Source of the DNA: Limnomonas spitsbergensis
Taxonomy: Eukaryota > Chlorophyta > Chlorophyceae > Chlamydomonadales
Assembly: GCA_037349105.1 (NCBI GenBank)
Contig: JAYJMM010000123.1
Span: forward strand, 1,860,001-1,924,000
Reading direction: 5' to 3'
Length of the DNA: 64,000 nt
This document shows, piece after piece, positions 23,277 through 36,537 of the stretch. The notes below the pieces were generated by a model. It saw only the letters and a program-made list of their open reading frames with translations. It had not been told where the DNA came from and made no database searches. Position numbers and translations under genes: made by a program. The stretch's first letter is position 1. The number at the start of each line of letters is the position of its first letter.

Positions 23277-25144
23277 GCATCGCAGTCGTGCACCTTTCCA
23301 CCCACCCTCCCACCCACCCACCCAGCATACCTGAAACTGCTGGCAGGCTGCAAGCGGTCCCAAGTCTACCAGGCTATAGCAGCAGGTGAGGTTGAGGCTC
23401 TGCAGCCCCGTCAGCTCCGAGACTTCTGCCAGGCACGTCAGCATGTGGTTGTCCTCGAGGTCAAGGGAGCGCAGGCGGCGGCACGTGGCCAGCAGCGGCA
23501 GTCCGCGGAGCCCACACGCCCGCATCATAAGCTATCGCAGAGCAGTGCACTCCGAGATGCAATGAAGATTATGAAGCCCGTCACGGTGGTTGCCGATGCC
23601 ACTGATTGCAAGGTGCAGGATGGAGGGAAAGCACTCGGAGAGCTGGGAGAAGCTCCGGAGCCTAGCAGTGCAGCCGTCGAGGTTGAGGCGCCGCAGCGTG
23701 GGGCCGCAAAGACGCAGCAGCACTTCGGCGTCATGGCGGCTATTGCAGCCGCGCAGGTCCAGCTCGCACAGCTGTCGCCAAATTACGGGAAGGCGGACAA
23801 TCTGTCCTTCGAACCACGATCGCACGGTCAGGCAGTCCAGACCAGGCGTGCGGGCCAGCGCGCGTTGCACTGCTGCGGAGACGGTGCGGCGCGATGCTGG
23901 AGGCCAACGCGCTGCTGCTGTCCTGCTGTCGAACTGGCCGCCCAGGCAGAGGTGCGTGTTGCAACGGTCAAAGGCGTCGTGCAGCATTTTGCACGAGGTA
24001 CGGATAGCCGCGCTGTCGCTTTCAGCAGGAACGCTTTTTGGAACCTTGTCCATAGGCACCATGTCACTGATGCTGTTGCCGTCGGCACAGTATCGCCGGT
24101 TTAGGATGGTTTGCATTATCATGAGCAAGAGGTGATGAGGCAGGTTGAGCAGGGGAGGGGGCTGAGGATGGTAGCAGCCTGCGTGTGTCGTAGCGGAAAT
24201 TTGAGAAGATAGCCAGCAAAATTGGGGCCCGATACGGCGATAGGCTAAAAATATTAAAAAGCTACTAAGGTAGTACGATGCCCGAGGGGCTTCGCCCCCT
24301 CGAAGAGCATGTTCAGAATGGTGCATACCCGCTGGGCATTACTGAACTCATACAGTGAATGAGCTGGATTGGAAGGTGAGGGTAGGAGTAGGGGATCAGG
24401 AGGAACCTATTTGCAAGGCGAGCACGGACAATCGATTCTTTTATGTGTAAGTGTTATCCCGCATGCATTACGAGCTTTATGCAGGAAACAGTATTATATC
24501 AATGCTGAAGCATGCCTAACGTACAAGATGCCTGAGCTACTACCAGTAGAGTCTGGCCCTTTCGAAAAACTGAAAAAGGCTATACTGGACGGTTGCATAA
24601 CGTACACCAGGCGGTAGACGTTGTAGCAGCAACAACTTGCTGAAGCTGTGTGTAGATGGAAGTCGGGCCTTAAGTAGGGCAGCAGCATCTTGTACATGCA
24701 CAGATACTTCCTCCCTTTGCCCATGCTCTTCCGGTATGGAATTTGTTGTGAATTGGGTAACCCACTGCTGGTGTGTGCAAAGCCAATGTCCTTTCTAGCG
24801 CCAGATTCGCTACAGGCACTGAACAGGACCTCATTCATTCACAGCAGTATACCAAGCCGGTACGTGTGGCCAACTATGGGTGTGATCCCATGTTCCATGA
24901 GGGTGTGATCTCATCATCCAGTCCCCATACCCTCATGCATTTACCCTTGAAGAGACGGGCCTGGCCTCGACAGAGACACTGGCGCCCCTCAACATTATCC
25001 CTTGCTGGATGCATTTCTTTGATACCCTGTGATTTTACCCGAATCTCTGTCGTCGCCAGCGACCGCATCATCGCTCAGGCCATGGGCCACGGGTTCAGCA
25101 CGGAGAGGCTGCCGGCGAGACCGCTTGGAGGCCCTCGTCGCCAT

Positions 25145-27029
25145 AATCGTTTTCCTGGAGTAGTAATTGGACCAGCAGGATGAAATCACAGCGCGGACGA
25201 GGTGTTTAAATATTTGCTGGGTCGGTGGGATCAGCAATCAGAGAGCTGCGCTTTGTGGACGGTGAAAATACCTGGAGTACCGGTATCGACGTATCGTACA
25301 CGTCAGCAGGTGCGTGGACATGCCATGCCTGCCCCAGGGTGCCTAGGAGGACCTCCTCTTGGCCTGCCCTACTCAGTAGATAGCTCATTGTGATAAGGGA
25401 GGAAGGGCAGTCGGGGATCCGCATGCTGCTGCCGTTACAGCGTGCGCAGGAAGCATCCGCCCAGTTGCATCATGCATGCCATGCATGGTGCATGATTCGA
25501 ACGGCCATTTCCTCAAAGCATGCACCGGTACCAGTATACAGCTTCCCCTGGCATTTCAATTTCTTAAGTACAACCAGGAAGGAGATCTCGAGTATATCTG
25601 CTGGTGCAGGTAGCGATGCCAGTGGAGTACTACACTCAATACAAATATGGAATCCTCAATCCTGTGAACTCCACCGCACAGTTATATTGTATCATCGCTC
25701 CAGAGGATGTCGACACCTCTGGCTCAGCCTCATAAGTGCCAACGAGGCAACAGCCAGTGATTACTGTACTGTGTGCCAGACGACCCCTATTAGGGGCTGC
25801 CCAGCGAAACAGCGACCACCGCTAGGCCGTTTGGGATCAATCTTGACTGGCTTACGGCCTACATCCATAGCAACAAAGCTTTTAGTATCAGGCCCTGCCG
25901 GCCATAAGCTAGGTTAGGTTGTAACATCAGTGTACCGCAGCTGAAGTACCCTAAAAGAAAAACAGGCTTTCTATCTCGGTTTCAAGTTCAGGTTTTTGGG
26001 TGTTACAACCCAACCCTGTACTCCTGTAGGAGCATGGGTGCCAAGAGGGGATGATTTAGTGATCACTGGTTACAACTTACAAGTCATCGCCGTGGTGGCA
26101 TCCAAGCAGTTACTTTGGTGAAGCAGAGGTCTCGTCACGTGGTAACTAAATGATTAACCAACAATTAGGGGAGTTTCGGCGCCAGCGGCGGGCTCTTCAC
26201 CAGAGAATCATTACTCCTGGTAAGCAAAAAACTCATTATAAATGCCAGAAAATCAGGGTTACCAGACCCTGGTGCCATCCAGGCAAGACATTTTTTACTT
26301 TAGGGCTGCCCCCAATCTCGGGGGTGGATTCTTAAGCTCTGTGGGGCCCAAACCCTGACATCCCAGAGCAAGGAGGCCACGGGCAGCAACTTCTTGCGCT
26401 TTTAATATTTAGGGAAATCTCAGGGCATTTCCCTTGGGAAATTTACGGCAGGGAATTTGTGGATATGTGCGTGTCCGTTGACCGTGATCGTAGGCTGTGG
26501 TATGTTGTGCTCAGAGGGTTGTGCTGTAGTGTGGGTGATAGAATCCCAGAATTCACAGCCTGGTGAAAAAAGATTTAAATAAACAAAGGGACCTTCATGT
26601 GCTGCAGTACTTTGGTATCCTGGTTTCACAAAATGGAGAAGTCACATGAGGACTTTCCAGGAGCCTCTGTTCTCAGGAAAATAAGACAGTGCCGCAAGAG
26701 TGTGAGGGGGAAGGAAATAGTGAATCAGTGATGATGCATGGGCTCTCATCTGGCCACGGCCAACAGCAAGCACCCATTAGCTAGGCTGCTCTTTCGGGTC
26801 GACAGGCTAAACTGCTATATACCCATTGGCAATCAAAATTTGTACGGAATATCAGCCTTTTGAATTCTGGTCGAATCGCACAGCGCCCAGCGAGTCAGCG
26901 GAACCTCCCGTACGACCGAATTCTGGCGAATTCTTGGCTTGTAGCTTGGACTTGGCCAGAGCGAGCTTTGCTCGCGGTCACATCTGAAATAAGGATGCTG
27001 AATAGCGGAATCCTCTCCTGAGCAAGAAG
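25145..27029. other. Gene-free stretch upstream of two divergent loci
   Basis: It separates the leftward F-box/LRR locus from the rightward CAP-lectin gene, so it should hold both promoters; no clear core element is visible. It contains one reverse copy of the MITE-like repeat (25772-25960). The other open frames carry no motif. Confidence 0.45.
25772..25960 (-). repeat. MITE-like dispersed repeat, reverse copy
   Basis: In reverse it reads TTTTAGGGTACTTCAGCT at one end and has GATCAATCTTGACTGGC and GCTGCCCAGCG blocks on the + strand. It is nearly full length. Confidence 0.75.
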
Positions 27030-30000
27030 ATGATTTCGATGATTTCAATAGCGTTCATATCTGCTGTGTTGACATCGAGCCTTGTCCTCTCCACTGAAGG
27101 TATGTCATGCGCGTTCGCCAGATAGATCGGGGCGGGGACTGCCTGCTGCAATAAATCAATTCAATTTAATGTGATTGGATGTATTAGTCAGTAGTTGTAT
27201 TCGGTAGTGCGCGCTTCGCTGATCGAGTGATCGGATTATTTGAATAATCTGAGTGCTGGCTGCCTTGCTCGCTTGCGGAAGCAAAGATCAGCTCGATAGG
27301 AGACGTGCAACAAAACATGATGCATAAACTGCATGCATAAGTGGAGAGTTGATTGCATCTGTTTGGAACCAACGAAGACTGAGGCCATTTGAATCATGGA
27401 TCCTGGTTTGAATTTTTGATCAAACAGCGGCAGTGACAACTAACCAAGGGCACTCCTGAAGGTCTCCCACCACAATCAACTTCGGAGCTGCTATTGCTTG
27501 CTTCTGCACTTCAACATAAGAATGTCTGCTGCCCTCCCCCCCCCAGCTGTTCTTCCTCCGACTATCCTGCCACTGAATCGCTGAACCCACCTTGCTGACC
27601 TCCCTGCTACCCATCTTGACCTGCCCGGCTGCCCCTTCCCTCACTGCTGCTCCTTTCTGTCAGGATCCTGCCATGCCATTCCTCCAGCGACATACAAAGG
27701 CTTCACCTTCCACCCAGGCCAGGGCCACGAGGGAGACAACATCGTCCCGTGCGCCGATGCTCATATCGGATCCACCCGAACCATGTTTGGCTATGGATAT
27801 GATGGAAACGGCACTGCTGCATCGTGGGCACTGATGGTGGATCTGTGCGATGTCTATCTCGGCTGCCAAGCTGTCAGCCTCGGCCCTGGTATCTCTAGCG
27901 CCTCATCTGACACCATGGGCACATTCGCATCACTGCGCCTGTTCTTCACTGGGCCGCCGCCCCCGCCGCCCGTGTTCTGCCTCAAGACGACTGGCTTGGA
28001 TATGTACCGTCAGGTGGAAGCCGGCAGTGAGCAGCCGTGTTTTGGCATCTATATTCGCGACAAGGACCTCGATGGTGAGAGTCTCTAGGTTGAGACGCGG
28101 TGATCTGGCTGCTTGAAATCCAAAGTTTGAATGTGTTCTAAATTACCACACCCTTAAAAGCACCAGCTGGGCTCCACTGCATCCTGCAAGACCTGCTGCG
28201 GATCCTTCATCCTCTCCCACCATCAGGCCACCACTAGGCCAGCTGTGCCATGCTGCTGCTGCTGCTGCTGTTTCTCATTTGATGTAGATGTATGTAAATG
28301 GAAAATATAATAGTATGACATAGCATGGCAGCAACACAGAGTTTGCACATTCACTTTGCATGTCTGGCATGCAGATGTGAGTCCAGATGCAAAATCCAAA
28401 TTGTACTATATTCGATCCACAGGTGGCTTACACTTGTACACTCCCGATGACAGTCCTGTCGTTGAGCTGGATGATGCTCCTTTGGATATGCAGGGCCTTG
28501 ACGGCTCTGATGATAATAATAAATACCTAGCTATTGCCGACAGACAAGTACCGGTACCAAAGCTCCTGCTTTCAGCCGGTGAGGAGCTGGGCAGCGGGCG
28601 GCGCGGCTTGTCCGACCTAGCAGGTGATCCTGTCCCCCAACCTCGAAAGGCCAACCCAGTAATTGTCGTCCACGAGGGGCCGAGCAGCGGCTTGGACAAC
28701 CACGTGGCCCGCCCTGTCCCCCAACCTGGAATGGCGGGCCCAGTAATTGTGATCCACCATGAGGCAGGCAATGCACGGCGCAGCTTGGCCGACCTGGCAG
28801 GTGATCCTGTCCCCCAAGCTCGAAAGGCCAACCCTGTGGTTGTGGTCCACAATGAGGTGGGCAACGGCATGGACAATCATGCGGCCGGTCTTCTTCCTCT
28901 ACCTAGCATGCTCGGCTCAACAGGGACTACTAGTGGAAACTTACTATCATCCATCGAAGAGTTGGGCAATGTCAACCTGGCAGGAGGTTCTGTCCTCGCT
29001 TCGTCTAACGGAGGCCCGCTGTACAGCCCAGGCTCGCTCATCGCAACCAACGGCGTGTACAGGCAAGATATCGGCAGAGCTCTTGTTGTGAATTGGTGAA
29101 CATGGTTTTATTTGATCATGCCTTGGCTGATTACTTTATAGGATTGAATGTGATTGCCAGCTTGAGAGATCTCTAGTCCCTCCCATGCAGGGGAGAGTGT
29201 GGACTTAAGATTTATCCATAATCTGTCACGAGGTGCACGTGCGCCATCAGGGTGCTTGGATATCAAATTTCAATATGAGTAACCCTCCTTGCGGACAGAT
29301 GTTTTCAAAATTGAGCAGTCAAACTTGCTTGGTTTGCCAGGACCAGTATTTCGAATCCATTATGACATCTCTGATTTGATTTTCCTGCTACTGCCCCCTT
29401 CATTTAAACTTGCTGATTTTGCTGCTACTGCCCCTTCTTTAACCACCCTTCACTCAACTGCTCCTGCCCCATCTTCACCCTTCCCTTACTCAACTGATGT
29501 TGCCCATCTTCGACCGCCCCTCAATCCTGGTAGGGCGACAATGCAGAGGGATGGCAACCTGGTGCTGGCTGATGTGCGCAATGGCCAACCCTACTGGTCT
29601 GCCGGCTCCATGAAAGGTGCTGCCAAGGGCCCGTACAGGCTGGTCATGCAGGTGATGAGTGGTTACAACTTACGAGTCATGATTTATGGATGGGTCTGGC
29701 AGGAGACTTGCCTGAGAGGTCGCTGCCCTATGTGGTGCTGTCTTATATAGTTATATGTCCATCTTGTGGATCCTCACCATGCTGATCCTCTCTGATTCCG
29801 ACCCAGAAGCTGATAAACAAATCAATACATAATGTGATCCTGCATGATTCCACTGTTCCCTGGACCCTCTGATGATCTGTAGATATACTACATCAGCTAG
29901 GCTTATACTCACTGCTGCCTGAACTCCCAAGGGACATCTCTTGATTTTGTGTTTGCCCACTTACCTGCCCACTGGCTTGCTGATGCCCGCCCGGCCGCCT

Positions 30001-33000
30001 ACCTACTCACAGACTGATGCAAACCTGGTTGTGTACGCGGAGTCTGGGGAGGTGACTTGGTATTCTAACACACGGGGCGTGGGAACTGGGCCTTACGCCC
30101 TCAGCATGCAGGCAAGTGGGGGACTGGGGATTCGAATCCAAATTCAGATTTGAAATCAGGCACTGGACCTAGGGAAGTGCAATCCCCTCTTCTCTTCCGT
30201 ACGCCACAATGTGATCCCATTCTGGTCATCGTGTTGTTATTTTCTCGTTCAGGTTTCGGATTTATTTAATTGCGTCGAGACTGCTGTATTTTGGGTGCTA
30301 TCTAGTCCTAATATAGGTGCACTACATCCATAACTGTATATATTAAAGGGTGAGCGCATTGATGCGTTTACAATTACTGCTGCTGGACAGAGCATCAGCA
30401 CATCCACCAGCAGCATCAGCACATCCACCAGCATCAGCAGCACCAGAGCATCAGCACATCCACCAGCATCAGCAGCACCACCATCCACCAGCAGCATCAG
30501 CACATCAGCACATCCACATGACCATTTGATGCTATTCCTGTTCAGAGAGGTAGAGGATTGCCGGAAAATGGTTGAATGCTGCTGCTTTTGTTTGATTATG
30601 CATTGCAACTGCTGCTTGAACTGCTTAGGCAGACGGCAACCTCGTCATCTATGATGCAAATGGCGCGATCTGGTCTACAAGTACAAGTGAGTTTGAATTC
30701 GAGCACATTCGAATTTGAAGATTAAGTGTTGCACTGGCCATGACGCAAACCAAATGCCATAAATAGTTATGTAACCCATCTACTTCAGGCATGTGAGTCA
30801 CAGTCTCCTTTTCCTGACCCTCACCTCCCCCCCCTAATAGTGCCGAACTGCCCCCGGCTGTGGCTGCTGCCCCTGAATCCTCCTCCGTTACCAAATCTCC
30901 GGCTGCCGTACCTACCTTAGTTTCCTAGTCCCTATTTGATGTTATCTCCTCTGCTTAGTCTCCAACTACTGTAGCCTACTCCAACCCTCCTGCCAAGTCC
31001 CCGGTCGCTGTAACCTCCACCAATTTTCCTGCCAAGCCCCCAGCTGTAATGACCTCCTGCCTAGTCTCCAACTGCTGTAACCTCCTTCAACCCACCTTTT
31101 GGAGACTCCAGATGCAGGAACCTCCACCAGCCCTCCTGCCTACTCCCTGGCTTCTGTAACCTCCTTCTACCCTTGTGCGTTTTCCCCATGTGCTGTAACC
31201 TCCTCCAACCTATCTGTTCAGTACCCTGATGCTGTTACCTCCTCCAACCCTCCTGTGTAGTCCCCCACTTATGTTACCATATCCAACCCTCCTGTCTACT
31301 CACCAGCTGCTGTGAACTTTTCCAACTCTCCTGCCTAGTCCCCAGCTGCTGTAGCCACCTTGAACCCACCTACCGATTTGCTAGCTGCTGTACCTTCCTC
31401 CAAACCATCTACCGAGTCTCCAGCTGCTGTACACTCCTTAAACCCTCTTGCCTATTCCCCAGCTGCTATAGCTCCCTTTGACCCTCCTGCATAGTCCCAG
31501 CTCCTGTGAACTACTCCAGCCCATCTGCTGAGGCCCGAGCTGCTGTAACCTCCTCCAAACCTCCAGCCTTGTCCCCGACCGCTGTAGCCTCGTCCAATTA
31601 AAAGATGGTGAGATCCTTTTTTTTTGCCCCCTCCTACGCCAATGCTGGCCCCTTTTTCATATACTGATCCTTTGCCCGAGTGTTGCTGCCTGCACAGGCC
31701 AGCCGTCCTCCGAACCCTCCGTCTCCATCTCCACGCCGGACACGACTCCCGTCCCCGTCGCCTCCCTTACCAACGATCCTTCCCCAGATCCCGCGGTTGT
31801 TCCCGTCCCTGCCATGAGTCCCTCTATATATTCCAACTTTTACCGACCTTCCATCTTTTGGACTCCTTCCAGAAAACCCTCGCCCTCCACGGTACCTGCT
31901 CCTGCAGCCCAACCATCTTCCACCCCTGTCTCCTCCGCCCCCATCCCTGCCCCCGTCTATGCCCCCGATCCCCAACCCGTCCTGGCTCCCTCCACCGGTG
32001 ATTGCCCCTGTAACGATGGAGGCCTTTGCCTCACCAATCGCAAGCGGGCATGGCATCATGCGCCACCTCTCAGCTGGAGCAGCGAACTGCAGGTATGGTC
32101 ACGTACAAGCTTTTGTAATGGGAAGACCAAAGCAGCTGCACCAGGCAATAATGTTGCATGACCACTTGCAAATAGAATCCATAAAAAAACAGAGACAGAG
32201 GTTTTGCCAGAGACTGCAGCTGATAAGTACACAATAGTACGGTACCATACAATTTACACAGTGCAGTACTGCACGGTTATAGTGCAATCTACACAAAAAC
32301 CGTTTAAAACCATAGTCTCATACGGTTTACACAGTACTGTACACTGCAGTGCAAACCCCAATATGATGCTGAAGGATAACCCAGGGGCCTTCAATATACA
32401 TTTGATCACGGCATGTATCTGTACTTACTGCACAACGTGTCGTCACGACTGCTCACCCGCAAACAGCTGCGGAACAGAACATGGTTGCTAGAAACTTCAG
32501 GACAGAGTAGTCAGGGGTCCTTACCTGCCAGTCCAATCTTTTATTATGTATTATTATTGCGTGTAAACCAAGGAGCAGCTGCTGCCATATTACCTTAACC
32601 CGCATTTAAAATTAATATTCAATATTTCAAATGCCTATGTCCTCACGCAGGCCGACGCGCAGAGCTATGCAAACCAGCTAGCAGGCCAATGCGCTCTGGA
32701 GCACAGCGGGTGGGGCCACGGGGAGAACCTGATGGGATCTTGGGCTTCTTTTTCCGGCGAAAGCATGGACTGGTGCCAAACCGTTGACATCTGGTATAAT
32801 GAGGTGTCGTCCTATCAATTTGGTACCAGCACGCCCTACGGGACCAACAGCCCCAGATTTAACGAGATCGGGCATTTCACGCAGGTCAGTGTTCATTTTA
32901 GGGTGCTATGTTTGTCCCAGTCGTGGCCGCTTGACAGCCTCAATATATATTTTTGGGGCTACCGGTACGAGGCCACGATCTGCAGGCCGCCCCGCGGCCA

Positions 33001-34089
33001 TGAGAGGCCCGATTGGGATCAAGCCTGCACCAGACTACGGCCGGCTGCCCAAGCAGCATGGCTGGCCACACCTGGGGCCTCTGGCAGGAAGCTGGGCTGT
33101 AGCTGATATTTAGCTGAGTCACAAAAATATAAACTCTGGGCAGCCCCAGGTGGTCTGGTGCACACAGTAATAAACACAGATTCAGGTCAAAGCAGCTCAA
33201 GGTTGTTTTTACAATACAAAATACAACGTTCACGGGCTAGAGATGCCATGGCTAAGGGTGCAGTGCTTGATTGGCAAACAATCAGGCACTGCACATAGGT
33301 CCCATGCTTGTTTGGGGAAGAATTTTTTGCTGCGGATTCTTTGGGATTTCAATACTGTTTCTAGAGGAAATCCTGTGAATCAATGAACTAGAATGCCGCT
33401 GGGCTGTAACAGAATTTGAAAGCGCTGCCTGGGGCCAGGGCTTGCGGGCTTCTCTTAGTTTGCCAACAGTCAAATCGTTTGCTTACATTCAGAGTAGATA
33501 GCGTGCCACGGTCCCATGTGCGCACTCCATGGGTTCAATGGACCTTCAACATAGCAAATACTTGACAGTAAATCCAGTTCAAAACAAGCGGTGATCATGG
33601 ACAAAATATTGCCCCATCCAGCTATACATGCCCTTGCCTTTCATACTTTTCAAGCTTCATAGGTCCCTGCCCAATCTACCCCAACGAAACCCACATGTCC
33701 CTTATTCAGCATGCCCCCTAACCAACCTAATGAACCTGAGCCCTGACAACTGTCAATTCAACACGCCATCTCCCAGACACCCCAATAAGCCTGACACCCG
33801 ACCAGGCGACCAACCTGATGAATTTCTATCACCCTGGATTCAATTCATAACTGACTTCTCCCTATAAATCTCATCCCTAACTACCCTCCAAAAACCTCAC
33901 TCACGACTTCCCCCTATGAACTCAACGCAGCTGGTTTGGAAGGCCACATCTAGCATGGGCTGTGCCATCGCAACTAACCCATCCTGCGGTGGAGGCAACC
34001 CAAACTACACCGTCCTAGTCTGCGAGTATGAGCCGCCGGGCAATGTGATGGGTGACCAGTACTTCCTGGATAATGTACTGCCAATCTGA
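27030..34089 (+). CDS. Secreted bulb-type lectin / CAP (PR-1-like) fusion protein A
   Basis: Nine exons join in phase: 27030-27099, 27664-28074, 28375-29062, 29534-29651, 30013-30111, 30629-30686, 31698-32092, 32651-32884 and 33931-34089 (743 residues). Order: signal peptide (ISIAFISAVLTSSLVL); a Cys-containing region to about 160 that looks PAN/Apple-like (FTFHPGQGHEGDN, CDVYLGCQAVSLG, PCFGIYIRD; inference); an acidic region with internal repeats (DLAGDPVPQ.RKANPV); a bulb-type lectin domain (about 365-485) with QRDGNLVLA, QTDANLVVY and QADGNLVIY, the first lacking the mannose-motif Tyr; a Pro/Ser linker; and a CAP domain (about 590-743) with GHFTQLVWKAT and CEYEPPGN. The CAP pocket His631, Glu638, Glu664 and His688 are all kept. 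Introns 3 and 5 have GC donors. Secretion to the wall or periplasm, with sugar binding, is inferred. It lies tail to tail with its paralog. Confidence 0.9.
28251..28272. repeat. (GCT)n microsatellite
   Basis: About seven GCT triplets in intron 2 of CAP-lectin gene A. Confidence 0.85.
30380..30525. repeat. CAGCATCAGCACATCCACCAG-type tandem repeat
   Basis: Triplet-based minisatellite mixing CAGCATCAG and CACATCCACCAG words, in intron 5 of CAP-lectin gene A. All words are multiples of three, so frames stay open. Confidence 0.85.
30830..31605. repeat. Pyrimidine-rich ~40-bp tandem array in intron 6 of CAP-lectin gene A
   Basis: Roughly 18 diverged units carrying CCAGCTGCTGTAACCTCC, TCCAACCCTCCTGCC and a recurring TAGTCCC. 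In one frame it reads as Ser/Pro/Ala/Val/Thr words like those of the linker exon that begins directly after it at 31698, but with repeated TAG codons. It is C/T-rich on the sense strand. Confidence 0.8.
32896..33175. repeat. Nested pair of MITE-like dispersed repeats in the last intron of gene A
   Basis: An outer + copy starts TTTTAGGGTGCTATG, 11 bp after the exon 8 donor boundary, breaks off at CCGCTTGACAGCC, and resumes at about 33150 as CCAGGTGGTCTGGTGCAC. Between them lies a reverse copy with CCCGATTGGGATCAAGCC and GGCTGTAGCTG. This looks like one element inserted into another. Confidence 0.65.
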
Positions 34090-36537
34090 TGATGATTGCA
34101 ATAGGATAGGTGGGCTGGCGGGTGGAGCAGCAGCACAGGCAGTACACGGGAAACATACCGTTGGCTTCCCGTCACCTGCTTCTGTCGGCAGTTAACGGCA
34201 AACGTCCCAGCAGCGTTCACAGGTCCACAGATATCACGGCCAGCTCTGCCGTGTCTCTGCGCTGGGCAGCCAGCCCTGCTGGGTTGGCAGCGGGCATGCA
34301 AGACAGTGAGTTGCGTGCGACCAGGTTTCCGGTGAACTCTTTTGCTAGAAGGATCAATTCGCATTTTGCATACCCCAGATTCTGTTCCATTCAGAGCGCG
34401 CAGCCTGCTGCTCCCACTGGCCTAGGACAGGCATTGCCTGCCTGTCCGTCTGGACAGATAGCGCAACGGGGCATACCGGCATGACCTGCCAGTCTGGACG
34501 GGTGGCACTACGAGGAGTGTCGGCACTACAATCAGCTGGCACTAGCATCCAGTACGTGCCTGCTGGGCACAACAGCGGGCAGCAGAAACGGCCATGTGAC
34601 CTGACAATACTTCTTTCCAGTACTCATGTATTTAATGAATACAAGCCACGCTGGCGAAAGGGCAAGCATTAACCCAATGAACCCCCGCGGCGTCCATCTT
34701 CTTTCTTATCCATCGCCTGTGCCTGATGAACGGATCAAACTTTTCGAATCCCTCATGCAGTCATGTTCCTCATGGTCCAATCACCCAGCTGATAGTAGAG
34801 GATATTTCTTTATTGGCTGTGTATATACCACTGAATTCATTACGTAACGGTAATTAATTAATGCCAATCCATGCCCACGGGTTGGAGAGTAGCCTCCCAC
34901 ATCGATGGAGGTACAGGTCTACAGGACGCACGGGACTACGGGACGTAGTTGACATGATCATCTCTAAACAGGGATAATTTGAGTCTTCAAAGAGATCGGG
35001 AATGAACAGAGAATCCTCTGGGAATGAAGGACCTTCATGCACCGTGCTATCGTGCAATTGCAATTTGGAAAACCAGACGGGAATTGCATTCAATCAATTA
35101 TTCGGCAAGTATTCGGTATCCTGAATTCCTGATGTCACAGCATGGTAGAAAATCTGTCAGAGGACCCCCCTGCTACTCATGCACTCCCGGGACCTTGTGT
35201 CCAGAGAGTGGAAAATTAGTCTAGGAACCTTCAAGAATCTCTATGCTCCGCCTTCAGGGTAAGGGAAACAGTGCTGCATAATCCCTTTACAACTGCCATT
35301 CTCTGCTCCCAATGAAGATAAAAGCATCAACGTACAGATATGACGCACATGGCATGATGGTATGTTCCGTTATTCGGTACAAAAAGGAGGCTATCTAGAC
35401 CAAGCTGTGGGCCAACATGTGCACTATTTATTACAGAATAGTAGCAGCCGATAAAAGTCCAGCAAAATCAATGGGGTGTTCAGATCAGGAGAGTTCCACT
35501 GGTGTGATTCGGTCATCAGACTCTGGCATTGGACAAGAGACGAGACAAAATCAATACCGGGTCATAGCGACCAATTAATTGTTTCAACTGAAATATCTAT
35601 TAAATGCGCACTGGTAATGTTCATTTTAGACAAAGGTGTAATCAATAGCTAAGGACACTGTTTCAGTGCATGCCAGCCAGGATTTATTCAGAATTCTCAA
35701 ACTACATTTTGACCAATCGATTGGCAGATATTCAATCGGAGGGTATTCATAAATCACAAGTTCACAATATCTTTGGGGTTTCAAGAAGGTGCATGGGTCT
35801 TGTCCCCGCAGAACAAGCCAGGATAAAGAAGTATTGAAAGATATCGACCAGATAGATATACGGATAGAAATGGACAAAGAACCCTTGCAATAATCAGCCC
35901 AATGCACCCACCAATCCTAATCCGCAATAGACACGATCAACAACGGTATCGTTTTTGACAGATTATTGACATATCGAAAGAAAGGTTGTACAAAGGTATC
36001 ACAGAGGCAGGGTTAGATGTGTAAAAACAGCTATTGCGATTTTCCAATATCAACAGGCCTTAAGCAGCCATCACTGTATCTTGTACTGCAGTACACAAAG
36101 GATCTCTGCCAGAAGCAAAATTAGCTTTCATTTCATGTGCATACTGATACATGCTGGTCATACCTGTACCACTGACGAGTGTCATAAGAATATAAAAACG
36201 TCCTGCCAGACCAACATCCAAAGGACTGAGCACAATCGACAGAAGTGGCGCAGAGATGTCAGAAGAGTTGGCAGGTCACAGCGTCGTAGCATCCACCCAG
36301 AACCCTTTTGTCCGCTACCCTTCCGGTGGGGCTAGCCATCCTCAAACGGCATGGCAGAGCCTGCTGTGGTACATAGCAGTGGCCACATCGTCAATGAGCA
36401 GCAGCTGCCCCCATCCAGGAATATCCTGGCCTGCTTGAAAACAGACAGCAACAAAATGTGACTGTAAGCTTTCAGTGTACATCCCCTGTAGTGCTGGCTG
36501 CTGACTCGCCCGCCCGCCCGCCCAGGCAGTGCTAACT
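34090..36537. other. Gene-free spacer between the tail-to-tail paralogs
   Basis: About 2.4 kb, without recognisable exons or copies of the dispersed repeats. It should hold both 3' ends; no clear polyadenylation motif was identified. The left part is G+C-rich, and the part after about 34850 is noticeably more A+T-rich. Confidence 0.5.

Larger units (their letters stand above)
22386..25144 (-). pseudogene. F-box/leucine-rich-repeat gene, disrupted by a stop and a frameshift
   Basis: Proteins of this layout are usually substrate receptors of SCF ubiquitin ligases. Exon 1 is 25039-25144 (MATRASKRSRRQ, a basic, nuclear-type N terminus), exon 2 is 23331-24178 and exon 3 is 22386-22555; splice sites and phases agree. 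Exon 2 opens with an F-box-like segment (LLNLPHHLLLMIMQTI, then AIRTSCKMLHDAFDRC) and continues with AMN1-type leucine-rich repeats (LCELDLRGC, LRRLNLDGC, LRSLDLEDN, LQSLNLTCC); exon 3 has LDLTLCYKAVDLSPL and LTNLDLMAC. Two lesions are visible: an in-frame TAG at 23532-23534 between continuing repeats, and a one-base shortfall at a run of five Gs near 22492-22502 that shifts the frame inside exon 3. No 3' end was found, so the locus also looks truncated. Family assignment is firm for the LRR and probable for the F-box. Confidence 0.75.

Noticed and set aside
23256..24135. Plus-strand open frames of 282 and 181 codons
   Set aside because: They are antisense shadows of the F-box/LRR exon, whose minus-strand frame shows clear leucine-rich repeats.
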